DNA of 64,000 nt from Acidithiobacillus caldus ATCC 51756 (lineage in GTDB: Bacteria; Pseudomonadota; Gammaproteobacteria; Acidithiobacillales; Acidithiobacillaceae): positions 751,549-815,548 of the forward strand of contig NZ_CP005986.1 of the NCBI RefSeq assembly GCF_000175575.2, read 5' to 3'. Below the pieces are notes generated by a model that worked only from the letters and a program-made list of their open reading frames with translations, had not been told where the DNA came from and did no database searches. Positions 35,299 to 44,489 of the stretch are shown piece by piece (the first letter of the stretch is position 1; each line of letters opens with the position of its first letter). Made by a program: the position numbers and the translations under genes.

Positions 35299-37290
35299 TC
35301 AGTCGTCCAGCAAGGCGCGCAGGCGGGAACAGGCCGCCGTCGCGCTCAGGGCTTCCTGCTCTTCCGCACCGCTCGCCCAGTCCAGCAGTTCACGCGGTAA
35401 TTCCTGCAGAAAGCGAGAGGGTTCGGGCGCCTGCGCCTCACCATAGCGCTTGCGTCGGCGGCAATAGCTGAGACTCAGTTTGTGTCGTGCCCGCGTCACA
35501 CCGACATAGAAAAGACGGCGTTCTTCCTCGATCTGGGCTGGCGTCTCGCTGTTGCGGTGCGGCAAGAGTTCCTCTTCCACACCCACCAGAAACACGCGGG
35601 AAAACTCCAGTCCCTTGGCTCCGTGCAGGGTAGACAGACGCAGTACGTCGCGCTCCTCGTCGTCCTCGTCGCGCTCCAGGATGTGGATGACGCTGAGGCG
35701 ATTGAGTAGCTCCGCCAGGTTTTTCGGGCCGTCTTCCTGCTCCAGCAGCCGTGCCATCCAAGCCAGCAGTTCTTCCAGATTCTCCCACTTGCGCCGAGCC
35801 TCGCGCTCATCGCCCTCGTTTTCCAGATAGCGACGATAGCCGATCTCTTCCAGGAGATCGCGTAGCGTTGGCATGAGCTCGCTTCTGGCGCAGGCTTCGG
35901 CGGTCCGGTTCAGCCAATCGCCAAAACTGCGCAGGGCGAGCAGCGGGCGTTCGGCGAGATCCAGATCCTCTTCCCAGAGTGCGGCAAAGAGCGACATCTG
36001 CCGCGCTTTGGCATGTTCTCCCAGGGTTTCCAGGGTTGCACTGCCGATGCCTCTGCGGGGGGTGTTGACCGCCCGCAAAAAGGCCGCATCGTCATCGGGG
36101 TTGGCCAAGAGACGGCAGTAGGCCAAAAAATCCCGGATCTCACTGCGCTCGAAGAAGGATATGCCGCCGGATAGTTGATAGGGGATACGCGCATTGCGTA
36201 AAGCCGTCTCGAAGGGGCGGGACTGATGATTACTGCGGTAGAGTATGGCGTAATCGCGATACTCGCCCTGCCGCTGGAAGCGATCGCGCAGGATGGCATT
36301 GACGACCTGTTCCGCTTCATCGGTTTCGTCTCTGGCGACGATGACCTGAATGCGGTCGCCCTCACCCAGACTGCTCCAGAGTTTTTTCTCAAAGAGATGG
36401 GGATTGTGGGCGATGAGGTGGTTGGCTGCCTGGAGAATGCGTCCGGTGGAACGGTAGTTCTGTTCCAGTTTGATGAGTCTCAGGTCGGGAAAATCCTGGG
36501 CCAGTCGCTGGAGGTTGTCGGCGGCGGCGCCGCGCCACGAGTAGATGCTCTGATCGTCGTCCCCCACGGCCGTCAGATTCTGTCTTTTTTTCAGTAGGTT
36601 TTGCAAAAGTCGGTATTGCGCGCCGTTACTGTCCTGATACTCGTCCACCAGGAGGTACCGGATCCGCTCCTGCCAGCGTTCCTGCGCTTCGGCAAAGCGG
36701 CTCAAGAGCTCTGTAGGCAAGAGGATGAGATCGTCGAGATCCACGGAGTTGCAGGCCTTCAGGGCGCGCTGGTAGGGACGATAGACGCGCTGGGCCAGTT
36801 CATCGAGACGGTCCCGTATGGGCATATCCTCGGGCCCATGACCGTCGTTCTTGGCTTTGGAGATGCGCGCCTGAATGCTCTCGGCCAGATCACTGGGCCC
36901 CTGCATCTCACGCAGGAGATTGCGTACCAGGGTGAGGCTATCGCCGGGATCGACGACGCTGAAGTTCTCGCGATAGCCCAGCTGCGTGATGTCTTGGCGC
37001 AGGATCTCGAGCCCCAGGCGATGAAAGGTGGAAATGGTCAGCCCGCGGGCAGAGCGCCCTTCCAGGGACTGCTGCACGCGCCCCTTCATCTCCCGCGCGG
37101 CCTTGTTGGTGAAGGTCACGGCGGCGATATGGCGAGGCTCGACCCCGTGATCTTGAATGAGGTGGACGATCTTGCGGGTGATGACGCGGGTCTTGCCGGA
37201 GCCGGCGCCGGCCAAAACCAGGACGGGCCCGTGCACCCGGGCTACGGCTTCCCGCTGGGGACCGTTGAGGTCAGCGAGGGCCGCGCTCAT
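35299..37290 (-). CDS. rep: ATP-dependent DNA helicase Rep
   Basis: UvrD-like 3'-5' helicase that clears proteins ahead of the replication fork. The start is the ATG at 37290, which overlaps the lgt stop (ATGA); the 663 residues are close to E. coli Rep (673). Walker A is LAGAGSGKTRVIT (about 28-40), followed by AAVTFTNKAAREMK, LLVDEYQDSNGAQYRLLQ, VGDDDQSIYSWRGA and, near the end, LHGAKGLEFSRVFLVGVEE and YVGVTRARHKLSLSYC. The RYGEAQAPEPSRFLQELP end matches Rep better than UvrD or PcrA. Confidence 0.94.
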   Translation of the reverse strand: MSAALADLNGPQREAVARVHGPVLVLAGAGSGKTRVITRKIVHLIQDHGVEPRHIAAVTFTNKAAREMKGRVQQSLEGRSARGLTISTFHRLGLEILRQDITQLGYRENFSVVDPGDSLTLVRNLLREMQGPSDLAESIQARISKAKNDGHGPEDMPIRDRLDELAQRVYRPYQRALKACNSVDLDDLILLPTELLSRFAEAQERWQERIRYLLVDEYQDSNGAQYRLLQNLLKKRQNLTAVGDDDQSIYSWRGAAADNLQRLAQDFPDLRLIKLEQNYRSTGRILQAANHLIAHNPHLFEKKLWSSLGEGDRIQVIVARDETDEAEQVVNAILRDRFQRQGEYRDYAILYRSNHQSRPFETALRNARIPYQLSGGISFFERSEIRDFLAYCRLLANPDDDAAFLRAVNTPRRGIGSATLETLGEHAKARQMSLFAALWEEDLDLAERPLLALRSFGDWLNRTAEACARSELMPTLRDLLEEIGYRRYLENEGDEREARRKWENLEELLAWMARLLEQEDGPKNLAELLNRLSVIHILERDEDDEERDVLRLSTLHGAKGLEFSRVFLVGVEEELLPHRNSETPAQIEEERRLFYVGVTRARHKLSLSYCRRRKRYGEAQAPEPSRFLQELPRELLDWASGAEEQEALSATAACSRLRALLDD

Positions 37291-38126
37291 ACCCCTTCGC
37301 GGGCGGCGGAAGCGGCAGCCGAGTCGGCGGCGGGCGGGCTGCTGGCGAAACCGCCGCGGTACGCCCACCAGATGATGACGGGCCCCAGGACGATCATGGG
37401 GACAGACAGGAATTGCCCCATGGTAAAGGGTCCCCAGACAAAGCCCAGCTGGATGTCCGGTTGCCGGGCAAACTCCGCCAGGAAGCGAAAGATGCCGTAG
37501 AAGAGAACGAACATGCCACCGACGGCACCGGCGGGTCGGGCCCGCCTGCTGTAGACGGCCAGGATGATGAAGAGCAGTACGCCTTCCAGTAGGAATTCAT
37601 AGAGCTGCGAGGGTTGCCGGGGCTGTGGCCCACCCGCCGGGAAGACCATCGCCCAGGGCAGGTGAGAGACACGCCCAAAGAGCTGGTCGTTGATGAAGTT
37701 GGCCAAGCGGCCAAGACCCAGGCCGATGGGCACGGCGGGCGCGATGAAATCCAAGGTCGGAAGGAAGGCGTGCCGGTGGTTTCCCAGAGAAAAGATCCAG
37801 CAGGCCAGCACCACTCCCAGGAGGCCGCCGTGAAAGGACATGCCACCGTCCCATATGGCCAGGGCCTTGAGGGGATGGTCCAGGTAAAAGGGCAGGTTGT
37901 ACCAGAGCACATAGCCTACCCGTCCACCAAGGATGGCGCCCAGGGCAACGTAGAACTCCAGATCCACCACCTCGCCCTTGTGCCAGCGCCAGTGGTCCTG
38001 GCGACCGCGACGGATCAGCCAGAAGGTGGCGATGACAAAGCTGATGATTTCCAGTAGGCCATACCAGTGGATGGTCAGGGGCCCCAGCTGGAAGCCCACG
38101 GGATTGATGTCGGGATAGTGCAGCAT
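37287..38126 (-). CDS. lgt: Prolipoprotein diacylglyceryl transferase
   Basis: Inner-membrane enzyme that attaches diacylglycerol to the lipobox Cys of prolipoproteins. The 279 residues have seven predicted membrane segments and the family signatures HWYGLLEIISFVIA, GGRVGYVLWYN, the MSFHGGLLG motif and GRLANFINDQLFGR, with HLPWAMVFP and PSQLYEFLLEG behind it. The His, Arg and Asn residues of the active region are all present. It is upstream of rep and overlaps it. Confidence 0.96.
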   Translation of the reverse strand: MLHYPDINPVGFQLGPLTIHWYGLLEIISFVIATFWLIRRGRQDHWRWHKGEVVDLEFYVALGAILGGRVGYVLWYNLPFYLDHPLKALAIWDGGMSFHGGLLGVVLACWIFSLGNHRHAFLPTLDFIAPAVPIGLGLGRLANFINDQLFGRVSHLPWAMVFPAGGPQPRQPSQLYEFLLEGVLLFIILAVYSRRARPAGAVGGMFVLFYGIFRFLAEFARQPDIQLGFVWGPFTMGQFLSVPMIVLGPVIIWWAYRGGFASSPPAADSAAASAAREGV

Positions 38127-38182
38127 GGTAGCCCCCTTACGCTGGCGCCAAGATGGCCGAGGCCCATGGCCCTGTCAAGCCA

Positions 38183-39208
38183 TCAGGATGGTATCTGCAT
38201 GGTCACGCAATGCAGACTGCCATGCTGCCGGGCGAGTTCGAGACAAAGGATGGGGACGACCTCGCGCTGTGGAAAAACCTCGGCCAACCGTTCCATGGCC
38301 ACGGCATCGGCAGCGTCGTCGTAGGTGGGGAGGAGCACAGCACCATTGATGATGAGGAAGTTGGCGTAACTCAGGGGCAAGCGCGTGCCCGCTTCGTCGT
38401 AGCGTGCCCTGGGCCAGGGCAGAGGCACGAGGTGGTAGGCCCCGCCATCGGCGCGTGGAAAGCCAGCCAGCTCCGCCGCCATTTGCTGCAAAGGCGCAAA
38501 GTGGTTGTCGTCCGGATCGTCGCAGGACTGGTAGGCGATGGTGTCGGTGCTGCAGAAGCGGGCCAGGGTGTCGATGTGGGCGTCGGTATCGTCGCCCTCC
38601 AGATAGCCGCTCTCCAGCCAGAGCACCCGCTCGGCCCCCAGATACTCGCACAGGCGTGCGCTGATCTCTTCCCGCGACCATTGCGGATTGCGATTGGGCG
38701 AGAGTAGGCAGGCACTGGTGGTGAGCAAGGTCCCGGCGCCGTCGCTGTCGATACTGCCGCCTTCGAGAATCATGCCCAGAGTACGCAAGGGAAGATCGCC
38801 ATAGGCACCGGCCTGGTGCAGGCGCCGTGTGAGCAGGTTGTCCCGGTCTGCTGCAAACTTGAGTCCCCAGGCATTGAAGCCGAAATCGAGCAAACGGCGG
38901 CGGCCATCCGGGGCACGCAGCGTCAACGGTCCGTGGTCACGGGCCCAGGAGTCGTTGCTCGGCGCCACGACGAAATGGCAGCGATCGGGACTGGCGCCGG
39001 CATCCAGCACCCGTGCGCGCGCCTCAGCCAGGCTCTCGGTATCGTGGCAGACCAGGAGTACGTCCTCGTGCTGGCTGATGGCCAAGGCAATCTGGGTGAA
39101 TACGGGCAAGACCAAGGGCAGCCGCTCTGCCCAGTCCGTGTCCCGGTGTGGCCAGGTAAGCTGCACCGCAGACTGCGGCGCCCACTCGGCGGGTAGCGTA
39201 AAGGTCAT
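38183..39208 (-). CDS. Agmatine deiminase / peptidyl-arginine deiminase-family protein
   Basis: A 341-residue enzyme of the guanidino-group modifying superfamily; members turn agmatine into N-carbamoylputrescine. The ATG at 39208 has GAGGAGA upstream. Catalytic landmarks are SWARDHGPL (Asp), EGGSIDSDGAGTLLTT, a GDDTDAHIDTLARF His segment and, at the end, GSLHCVTMQIPS carrying the nucleophilic Cys. No putrescine gene lies next to it, so the substrate may be agmatine or another arginine derivative. Confidence 0.85.
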   Translation of the reverse strand: MTFTLPAEWAPQSAVQLTWPHRDTDWAERLPLVLPVFTQIALAISQHEDVLLVCHDTESLAEARARVLDAGASPDRCHFVVAPSNDSWARDHGPLTLRAPDGRRRLLDFGFNAWGLKFAADRDNLLTRRLHQAGAYGDLPLRTLGMILEGGSIDSDGAGTLLTTSACLLSPNRNPQWSREEISARLCEYLGAERVLWLESGYLEGDDTDAHIDTLARFCSTDTIAYQSCDDPDDNHFAPLQQMAAELAGFPRADGGAYHLVPLPWPRARYDEAGTRLPLSYANFLIINGAVLLPTYDDAADAVAMERLAEVFPQREVVPILCLELARQHGSLHCVTMQIPS

Positions 39209-39286
39209 GGTAATCTCCTCTGGGGATCCCATGATACGGCCTTCGCTGGCTTTTCGACAGAGCCGGCGGCGCGCTAGACTAGGGCC

Positions 39287-39991
39287 ATGGCAGCCCCACA
39301 GGAACGTCTGGATCGACTCTTCTCTCGCCTGGGATATGGCAGTCGCTCGGAGCTGCGCGAATGGTTGCGGGCGGGACGGGTTTCGGTGGGGTCGCGGCCC
39401 GTTGGCTCGCCAAGTCTGCGTGTGGACCCCAAGTTGGTGCAGATCGACGGCCAGCCCCTGGACCACCCCGAGGGCCTCTACCTGCTCTACCACAAGCCCC
39501 GGGGCAAGGTCTGTGCCCACGGCGAGCCACGCAGTGTCTATGGCGATTTTCCCGCAGCCTGGAGTGTGCGGCGTCCGGCCATCAACACGGTGGGACGCCT
39601 GGATGCCGACACCAGCGGCGTTTTGCTGGTCACCGACGATGGCGGCTGGCTGCATCGTTGGACCCACCCCCGTCGGGCGGTACCGCGCACCTATCGCGTC
39701 GGCCTGGCGGAGCCCATCACCGACGGGGCGCTGGCGCAGTTGCGGTCGGGCAAGCTGCTGTTGGCTGGCGAGACCAGTCCGTGTCTGCCCGCCGACGTGG
39801 AGGTCCTCGCGCCACGACATCTGCGTCTGACCCTGCGCGAGGGGCGTTATCACGAGGTCCGGCGCATGCTGGCGGCCCTCGGCAATCGCGTCGACACCCT
39901 GCACCGCGAGGCCTTCGGTCCCTTCCGGGTGGACGATCTGCCGTCCGGCAGCTGGCGTCTGCTCGATCCCCACGAGGCCTCGCTGCCATGA
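39287..39991 (+). CDS. rsuA: rRNA pseudouridine synthase of the RsuA family
   Basis: A 234-residue enzyme: an N-terminal S4 RNA-binding domain (about 5-50, LDRLFSRLGYGSRSELREWL) and a TruA/RsuA-type catalytic domain with GRLDADTSGVLLVTDDG, whose Asp is catalytic, LYHKPRGKVCA before it and GRYHEVRRMLAALGN after it. The most likely product is the 16S rRNA pseudouridine-516 synthase; the closely related RluE or RluB paralogues are the alternatives. It overlaps the following Nudix gene by ATGA. Confidence 0.85.
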   Translation: MAAPQERLDRLFSRLGYGSRSELREWLRAGRVSVGSRPVGSPSLRVDPKLVQIDGQPLDHPEGLYLLYHKPRGKVCAHGEPRSVYGDFPAAWSVRRPAINTVGRLDADTSGVLLVTDDGGWLHRWTHPRRAVPRTYRVGLAEPITDGALAQLRSGKLLLAGETSPCLPADVEVLAPRHLRLTLREGRYHEVRRMLAALGNRVDTLHREAFGPFRVDDLPSGSWRLLDPHEASLP

Positions 39992-40452
39992 ATCCGATCT
40001 GGTCGCCGCACGTCACCGTTGCCGCCATCGCCGTCGATGATCGCGGTCGTTTTTTGTTGGTGGAAGAAGTCGTCGACGGCCGCCGCTGTCTGAACCAGCC
40101 CGCCGGCCATTGGGATCCCGGCGAAACGCTGCTGCAGGCGGTGGTGCGGGAGACCCTGGAAGAGACCGGTTACGCCTTCGCGCCCGAGTACCTGGTCGGA
40201 ATCTATCACTGGGAGCATCCCCACAAGGATCTGACCTATCTGCGTTTTTGCTTTGCCGGCCGGGCCGACTCGCGGGACGAGTCGCGACCTCTGGACGTCG
40301 GCATCATCGGTCCACTCTGGCTCAGCCCCGCGGAACTGGAGGCGCGCCGCGACCAGTGGCGCAGCGGCATGGTCGGTCGCTGCATTGCCGACTACTGCGC
40401 GGGAGAGCGCTATCCCCTGGAACTCCTGCACTGCCTTGCCGCTGACGCCTGA
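39988..40452 (+). CDS. Nudix hydrolase, NudJ type
   Basis: A 154-residue Nudix protein. The Nudix box is complete: GHWDPGETLLQAVVRETLEETGY in which the REx2EE catalytic core (RETLEETG) is intact, at about 42-65. The following YLVGIYHW and the DLTYLRFCFAGR strand agree with NudJ/YmfB-type phosphatases that act on thiamine pyrophosphate and nucleoside phosphates. The start overlaps the rsuA stop, and a second Nudix gene (rppH) follows 52 bases later. Confidence 0.85.
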   Translation: MNPIWSPHVTVAAIAVDDRGRFLLVEEVVDGRRCLNQPAGHWDPGETLLQAVVRETLEETGYAFAPEYLVGIYHWEHPHKDLTYLRFCFAGRADSRDESRPLDVGIIGPLWLSPAELEARRDQWRSGMVGRCIADYCAGERYPLELLHCLAADA

Positions 40453-40504
40453 CGGCGACGCGCATTTTTGGTATATTCGGAAAAAATCTCATTGAGATAC
40501 CCAG

Positions 40505-41053
40505 ATGATTGACGCAGATGGCTATCGTCCCAATGTCGGGATGATCGTATGTAACGACCACAATCAGGTGCTCTGGGCCAAGCGCGTGGGCGAGAATGCC
40601 TGGCAGTTTCCCCAGGGCGGCATCGACGGCAACGAGACCCCGGAGCAGGCCATGTTCCGCGAGCTTCAGGAAGAAGTGGGTACCAGCAAGGTAGTCATTC
40701 TTGGGCGGACACGGGGCTGGCTACGTTATGAGGTCCCCTGCACACGGCAGCGTGCTGCGCGACGGCGCTACCGCGGTCAGAAGCAGATCTGGTTTCTGCT
40801 GCGTTTTCAGGGTAGTGAGGAGGACATCAACCTCGCTACGGCACACCCGGAGTTCGAGGATTGGAAGTGGGTGGACTATTGGCGGCCGGTGCACGAGATC
40901 ATCGCCTTCAAGCGCCGCGTGTACTGGCAGGCCTTGCAGGAGTTGGCTCCACTCATCGGCACGGGACCGGCACCCATGCCGGCCCCGCGTTGTCCCGAGC
41001 CCGCCAGAGTGGGGTCGCGGGGACGCCTGAGAACGGCCACGAGAGCCGGCTGA
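40505..41053 (+). CDS. rppH: RNA pyrophosphohydrolase
   Basis: Removes pyrophosphate from the 5' end of mRNAs and so starts their decay. The 182 residues begin [17 protein letters not shown], the RppH N-terminus, followed by [20 protein letters not shown] and the Nudix core FRELQEEVG, then RGWLRYEVP and [13 protein letters not shown]. The C-terminal 30 residues are Pro/Arg-rich and not conserved. A TATATT element precedes it by about 30 bases and a hairpin with a T-rich tail follows. Confidence 0.95.
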   Translation: MIDADGYRPNVGMIVCNDHNQVLWAKRVGENAWQFPQGGIDGNETPEQAMFRELQEEVGTSKVVILGRTRGWLRYEVPCTRQRAARRRYRGQKQIWFLLRFQGSEEDINLATAHPEFEDWKWVDYWRPVHEIIAFKRRVYWQALQELAPLIGTGPAPMPAPRCPEPARVGSRGRLRTATRAG

Positions 41054-41060
41054 GGCAGCA

Positions 41061-41093
41061 GCCGGACCCCAGAGTTCCGGCTTACTTCTTTTT
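41061..41093 (+). terminator. Probable terminator after rppH
   Basis: Stem GCCGGA/TCCGGC around a nine-base loop (41061-41081), followed by TTACTTCTTTTT. It overlaps the last codons of the convergent psiF-like gene. Short stem, so moderate confidence. Confidence 0.55.
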
Positions 41094-41348
41094 GGACAGG
41101 CAGGAACGCATGAAGGCCTTGCGCTCCTCACCTTTCTTGCCCTTGGCCTGCTGATTGCACATGCGCATCTTTTCTTGCTGCGCCGTGAGCTTATGGGGTT
41201 CTTTCGCCTTTTCCTTGGCGGGCATCTGCGTCATGGGCATGTTCCCCATGGCGCCACCGTGGGTAGCGGCGTTGGGTTCGGCCGCGACGGCGGCACCGGC
41301 CAGCAGGAAGCTCAGGGACAGCAGGCTCGCACTGATCTGTTTCAACAT
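41082..41348 (-). CDS. PsiF-repeat exported protein
   Basis: An 88-residue protein; the ATG at 41348 has GGAGAAG upstream. A signal peptide (about 1-22, SLLSLSFLLAGAAVA) precedes a Met/His-containing linker and the PsiF-type repeat LTAQQEKMRMCNQQAKGKKG followed by ERKAFMRSCLSKKK, with its two conserved Cys. PsiF is phosphate-starvation-induced in E. coli; role unknown. A TACAAT element on the minus strand near 41387-41392 may be its -10 box. Confidence 0.8.
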   Translation of the reverse strand: MLKQISASLLSLSFLLAGAAVAAEPNAATHGGAMGNMPMTQMPAKEKAKEPHKLTAQQEKMRMCNQQAKGKKGEERKAFMRSCLSKKK

Positions 41349-41611
41349 GGTTTCTTCTCCGTCGTGTGGTGGGTACCGCGACCGGGATTGTAGCGTTTGG
41401 CCGAGAGTGCCAGCTAGGTGTAAGGCTTTGTATACACGAATTATGATGCTTGGAACGTTGCGGTCACATCGCCTGTCCATCCAGCGCCTGGGTGCGGTCC
41501 ATGCAGACGCCGGAGTGCTCGAGGTTCGGTACGCACCGACCCGGGTCTCGCCGCGATGCTGCGGCGTGTGGCCTCCCAGCGCTACTGTCGCAGCCACAGA
41601 AGGGCAGGATT

Positions 41612-43234
41612 TTGGCTGAATCGGGCGGGCGCGTGAGCCGGATCGACGCCGGCCGCCGGCGGATCGAGGCGATCGCTGCAGACCTGCCTCCCGGTCGATT
41701 TCTACTGCTCAATCTGGCCATCGGTCTTGCCCATTTTCTGGTGCTCTTCAATGCGGGCGCCTACCTCGCCATGATTCCCGAGGTGGCCGGGGCCTTGGGC
41801 GTCAATGCGAACTTTGCCATCTGGCCACAGACGGATTTTTTTGTCGGCATGGCGTTGGCCGCGCCGCTGTCCCTGTGGCTTGCGGCACGGCAGGGGGAGT
41901 CGCGCAGCTTCCTCCTGATCTTTGCTGGCTTTGGTATCAGCGCCCTGGGCTGTGCCGAGACGACGGAGTTTTGGTCTTTCATCCTGGCCCGCTTCGCCAT
42001 GGGTTTTTTTGGCGGTTTGAGCATTCCCCTGTCTCTCGCGATATTGCGGCATCGCTACCGCCCTGGCCACGAAAGACTGGTCAGGTCCCTTTGGGGCGTG
42101 GCGGCCCTGACCCCCTTCACCCTGGCGCCTGCCGTGGGCGGATGGCTCTGTACCTATTGGGGCTGGCGCAGCCTCTTCTATCTGGACGGACCGCTGGCCT
42201 TGGCGCTGACGGGCTTCGTCTTCCTTGCCCTGCGGGGTTTGCCGTCCCTGCCTGTGCGGGTGCGTTCGATGGACTGGCCGGGGCTCATGCTCTTGGCAGC
42301 GGCTCTCGCCACGACCCAAGTCACCCTGGACCTTGGGACCTACCTGGACTGGTGGCACAGCGCACACTTTTGGATCCTCACGGTCATCGTTGCGATCCTC
42401 TGGGTGACCCTGTGGCTCTGGGAGTGGCAGCATCCGCAACCGCTGGTGGCGTATCGACTCTTTCGCCATGGGAATTTTTTCCTTGGAGTGGTGGGTGTGT
42501 TTGCTGGTACCCTGCTTTTTCAGGGGATGATGGCGCTGCTCGTGGTGCAGGCGCAGTTGGTCTGGGGCTACACGGCCTTCCTTGCGGGAGTCCTGGTCTT
42601 GCCCATGGCCGTTACCGCCAAGCCCGCTTCCCTGATCAGCCAATGGGCGCTGAGGCACTGGGATGCCGGGCTATTGGCCGCCGTCGACCTGGCTGGGCTG
42701 GCCTTGAGTTGTTTTCTCATCGCTACTTACGACCGCGACGCCTCCTACACCGCCTTGCTCTGGCCACAGTTTGTCTTGGGTTTTTTTCTTGGCGGACTTT
42801 TTCTGCCTTTGACCCGGCTGGCGCTGGGTGCTCTGCCGGAAAGTGAGGCCGAACGGGGTCTTGGCGTATTCAACCTGTTCCGGGTTGCCGCCCAGGGCTA
42901 CGGCATTCCCATTCTGGTGGGCTGGCTGGCGCGCGTGGAGCAGGAGGTCCACCATTTCCTGGTGGAGCCGGGTGTCGCATCGGCCCGCCCGTGGCAGGCG
43001 GCGACGCGTGCACTGTTGGCGCGGGGACTGTCGCCCCCCGCTGCCAAGCTACAATTGGCCAGAGAACTCAGTCGGCACGCGAGTTTTCTCGCCTTCAATG
43101 CCCTCTTTTACGCCTGTGCCTGGGCATTTCTGGCACTTTCTGCGTTACTTCTGATCTTTGCTCGACCGACGACCACAGCCGTGACACCGTCACCGGCCGA
43201 ATGGATGCGTGAGAAAATGGCAGAGCCTGCATAA
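41612..43234 (+). CDS. Major facilitator superfamily transporter (DHA2-like)
   Basis: A large multi-pass transporter with about twelve to fourteen hydrophobic segments. Landmarks include the AFLAGVLVLPMAV helix, the FNLFRVAAQGYGIP segment, and a first membrane segment FLLLNLAIGLAHFLVLFNAG. DHA2 drug/proton antiporters of the EmrB kind have this length and an extra helix pair. The reading frame is open from 41450, but the first 55 residues of that version are basic and unlike the family; the TTG at 41612 or the GTG at 41633 are likelier starts, neither with a strong ribosome-binding site. Its 3' end is directly next to the IS insertion. Substrate unknown. Confidence 0.8.
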   Translation: MAESGGRVSRIDAGRRRIEAIAADLPPGRFLLLNLAIGLAHFLVLFNAGAYLAMIPEVAGALGVNANFAIWPQTDFFVGMALAAPLSLWLAARQGESRSFLLIFAGFGISALGCAETTEFWSFILARFAMGFFGGLSIPLSLAILRHRYRPGHERLVRSLWGVAALTPFTLAPAVGGWLCTYWGWRSLFYLDGPLALALTGFVFLALRGLPSLPVRVRSMDWPGLMLLAAALATTQVTLDLGTYLDWWHSAHFWILTVIVAILWVTLWLWEWQHPQPLVAYRLFRHGNFFLGVVGVFAGTLLFQGMMALLVVQAQLVWGYTAFLAGVLVLPMAVTAKPASLISQWALRHWDAGLLAAVDLAGLALSCFLIATYDRDASYTALLWPQFVLGFFLGGLFLPLTRLALGALPESEAERGLGVFNLFRVAAQGYGIPILVGWLARVEQEVHHFLVEPGVASARPWQAATRALLARGLSPPAAKLQLARELSRHASFLAFNALFYACAWAFLALSALLLIFARPTTTAVTPSPAEWMREKMAEPA

Positions 43235-44323
43235 GTTCACAAACCTTTGGCACTTCTTTGGCGAGGGAGGAGTGCCATGCAGGTTCAACATGTCGGGTAC
43301 CGGATCCGAGGGTTTTACCGGGTAGCGGGCTTGGGGCATCGTTGGGAGATGACTCCGAAAGATGCACAAGAGCGACTCAGAATTGTACAGTTCTGGGACA
43401 AACACGGTTTGGTGGCCGCCTGCGATGCCTTTGGGGTGTCCCGAAGGACGCTCTATCGGTGGCGAGCGGCCTTGAAGGCCGAAGGCGGCAATCCCGCCGC
43501 CCTGGCCAGCCAGTCCAGCGCGCCCAAACGCCGACGCAGCCCCAAGACCGACCCCAGGCTGGTAGCGGAAATCCGGCGGCTACGTATCCTTCACCCCAAT
43601 CTCGGCAAGGACAAGCTGCACGTCCTGCTGCGCCCCTGGTGTGCGGAGAAGGGTATCGCGCTGCCATCGGTGTCCACCCTCGGCAGAATCATCGCCCGTG
43701 CACCGGATAAAATGCGCCACAGCCCCGCGCGCCTCGATGCCCGTGGTCGCCCCAAGCCTATGCAGCGTTCTCGCAAGCCGCGCAAGCCCAAGGGGGTGGC
43801 CACCACTGCCTTGCAGTGCCTGGCGGTGGACACTATCGAGCGGGTTCGCGACGGGCTGAAACGCTACCTCGTCACCTTCATCGACCCAGCCAGCGCCTTT
43901 GCCTTGGCCGTCGCTTTACCCAGCAAAGCCACACGCCACACCCAGGCGGCCCTCGCCGCCGTCCTGGATCTGCTCCCGCAAAAGCCCCAGGTGCTGCTCT
44001 CCGACAACGGCTCCGAGTTTGAGGCGGGCTTCGCCCAAACCCTCACGGAACAGCAGATCGCCCGTTGGTATACCTACCCCAAGACCCCAAAAATGAATGC
44101 CCATGCCGAACGCTTCAATCGCACCATCCAGGAATCCTTCGTCGACTACCACGAAGACCTGCTCTTCACCGACCTCGCCCGCTTCAACCAAAAACTCGCC
44201 GAGTGGCTCGTCTTCTACAACGCCGAACGACCACACCATCGACTCGGCCAACAACCACCGCTATCCTTCCTCCTGCAACATCAGCCCCAGTGCCAAAGGT
44301 GGTGGACGCATACAGAGCCTTGA
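43228..44323 (+). mobile_element. IS481-like insertion sequence
   Basis: A complete insertion sequence with one transposase gene. The ends share an imperfect inverted repeat whose inner part is exact: CCTTTGGCACT at 43244-43254 against AGTGCCAAAGG at 44289-44299, with weaker similarity outward to TGCATAAG on the left and CGCATACA on the right. CAGAGCC occurs at both 43221-43227 and 44313-44319, which could be a target duplication, but the shared sequence in the remnant at 34840-34879 runs on to 44323, so the exact right end is uncertain. It sits at the very end of the transporter gene. Confidence 0.85.
43277..44323 (+). CDS. Transposase (IS481-like, DDE integrase core)
   Basis: A 348-residue transposase, apparently intact; the ATG at 43277 has GGGAGGAG upstream. 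N-terminal helix-turn-helix: LVAACDAFGVSRRTLYRWRA (about 35-60). The integrase core has the three acidic residues in CLAVDTIERV, LLSDNGSEFEA and NAHAERFNRTIQESFVDYHE, spaced as expected for DDE enzymes. The C-terminus (AERPHHRLGQQPPLSFLLQ) is characteristic of IS3/IS481 groups. Its coding sequence runs through the right inverted repeat. Two degraded partial copies are at 33044-33342 and 34840-34879. Confidence 0.92.
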   Translation: MQVQHVGYRIRGFYRVAGLGHRWEMTPKDAQERLRIVQFWDKHGLVAACDAFGVSRRTLYRWRAALKAEGGNPAALASQSSAPKRRRSPKTDPRLVAEIRRLRILHPNLGKDKLHVLLRPWCAEKGIALPSVSTLGRIIARAPDKMRHSPARLDARGRPKPMQRSRKPRKPKGVATTALQCLAVDTIERVRDGLKRYLVTFIDPASAFALAVALPSKATRHTQAALAAVLDLLPQKPQVLLSDNGSEFEAGFAQTLTEQQIARWYTYPKTPKMNAHAERFNRTIQESFVDYHEDLLFTDLARFNQKLAEWLVFYNAERPHHRLGQQPPLSFLLQHQPQCQRWWTHTEP

Positions 44324-44364
44324 ACCGGTCGGGCGGCTGAGGTAATCTCGCGTTCATAATCTTA

Positions 44365-44393
44365 TTGAAACGCGTTACTGCACCGTCTATCCT
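44365..44393 (+). promoter_or_regulatory. Sigma-70 promoter upstream of trxA
   Basis: TTGAAA (44365-44370) and TATCCT (44388-44393) separated by 17 bases, about 97 bases before the trxA ATG. The rest of the 166-base gap after the IS holds nothing else I recognise. Confidence 0.6.
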
Positions 44394-44489
44394 CAAATCC
44401 AGCGGTATTGGCCCACATGCCACCCATATCCATCTTTTCTTCGGCGATACCAGCATCGCCCTCCAGTGATATCCGAGGAGTTTTCTCCC

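Noticed and set aside
43221-44319. CAGAGCC direct repeat as a target-site duplication of the IS
   Set aside because: The remnant at 34840-34879 shares the bases beyond the right copy (CAGATCCTTGA), so these bases may be part of the element. The repeat is suggestive but not conclusive.
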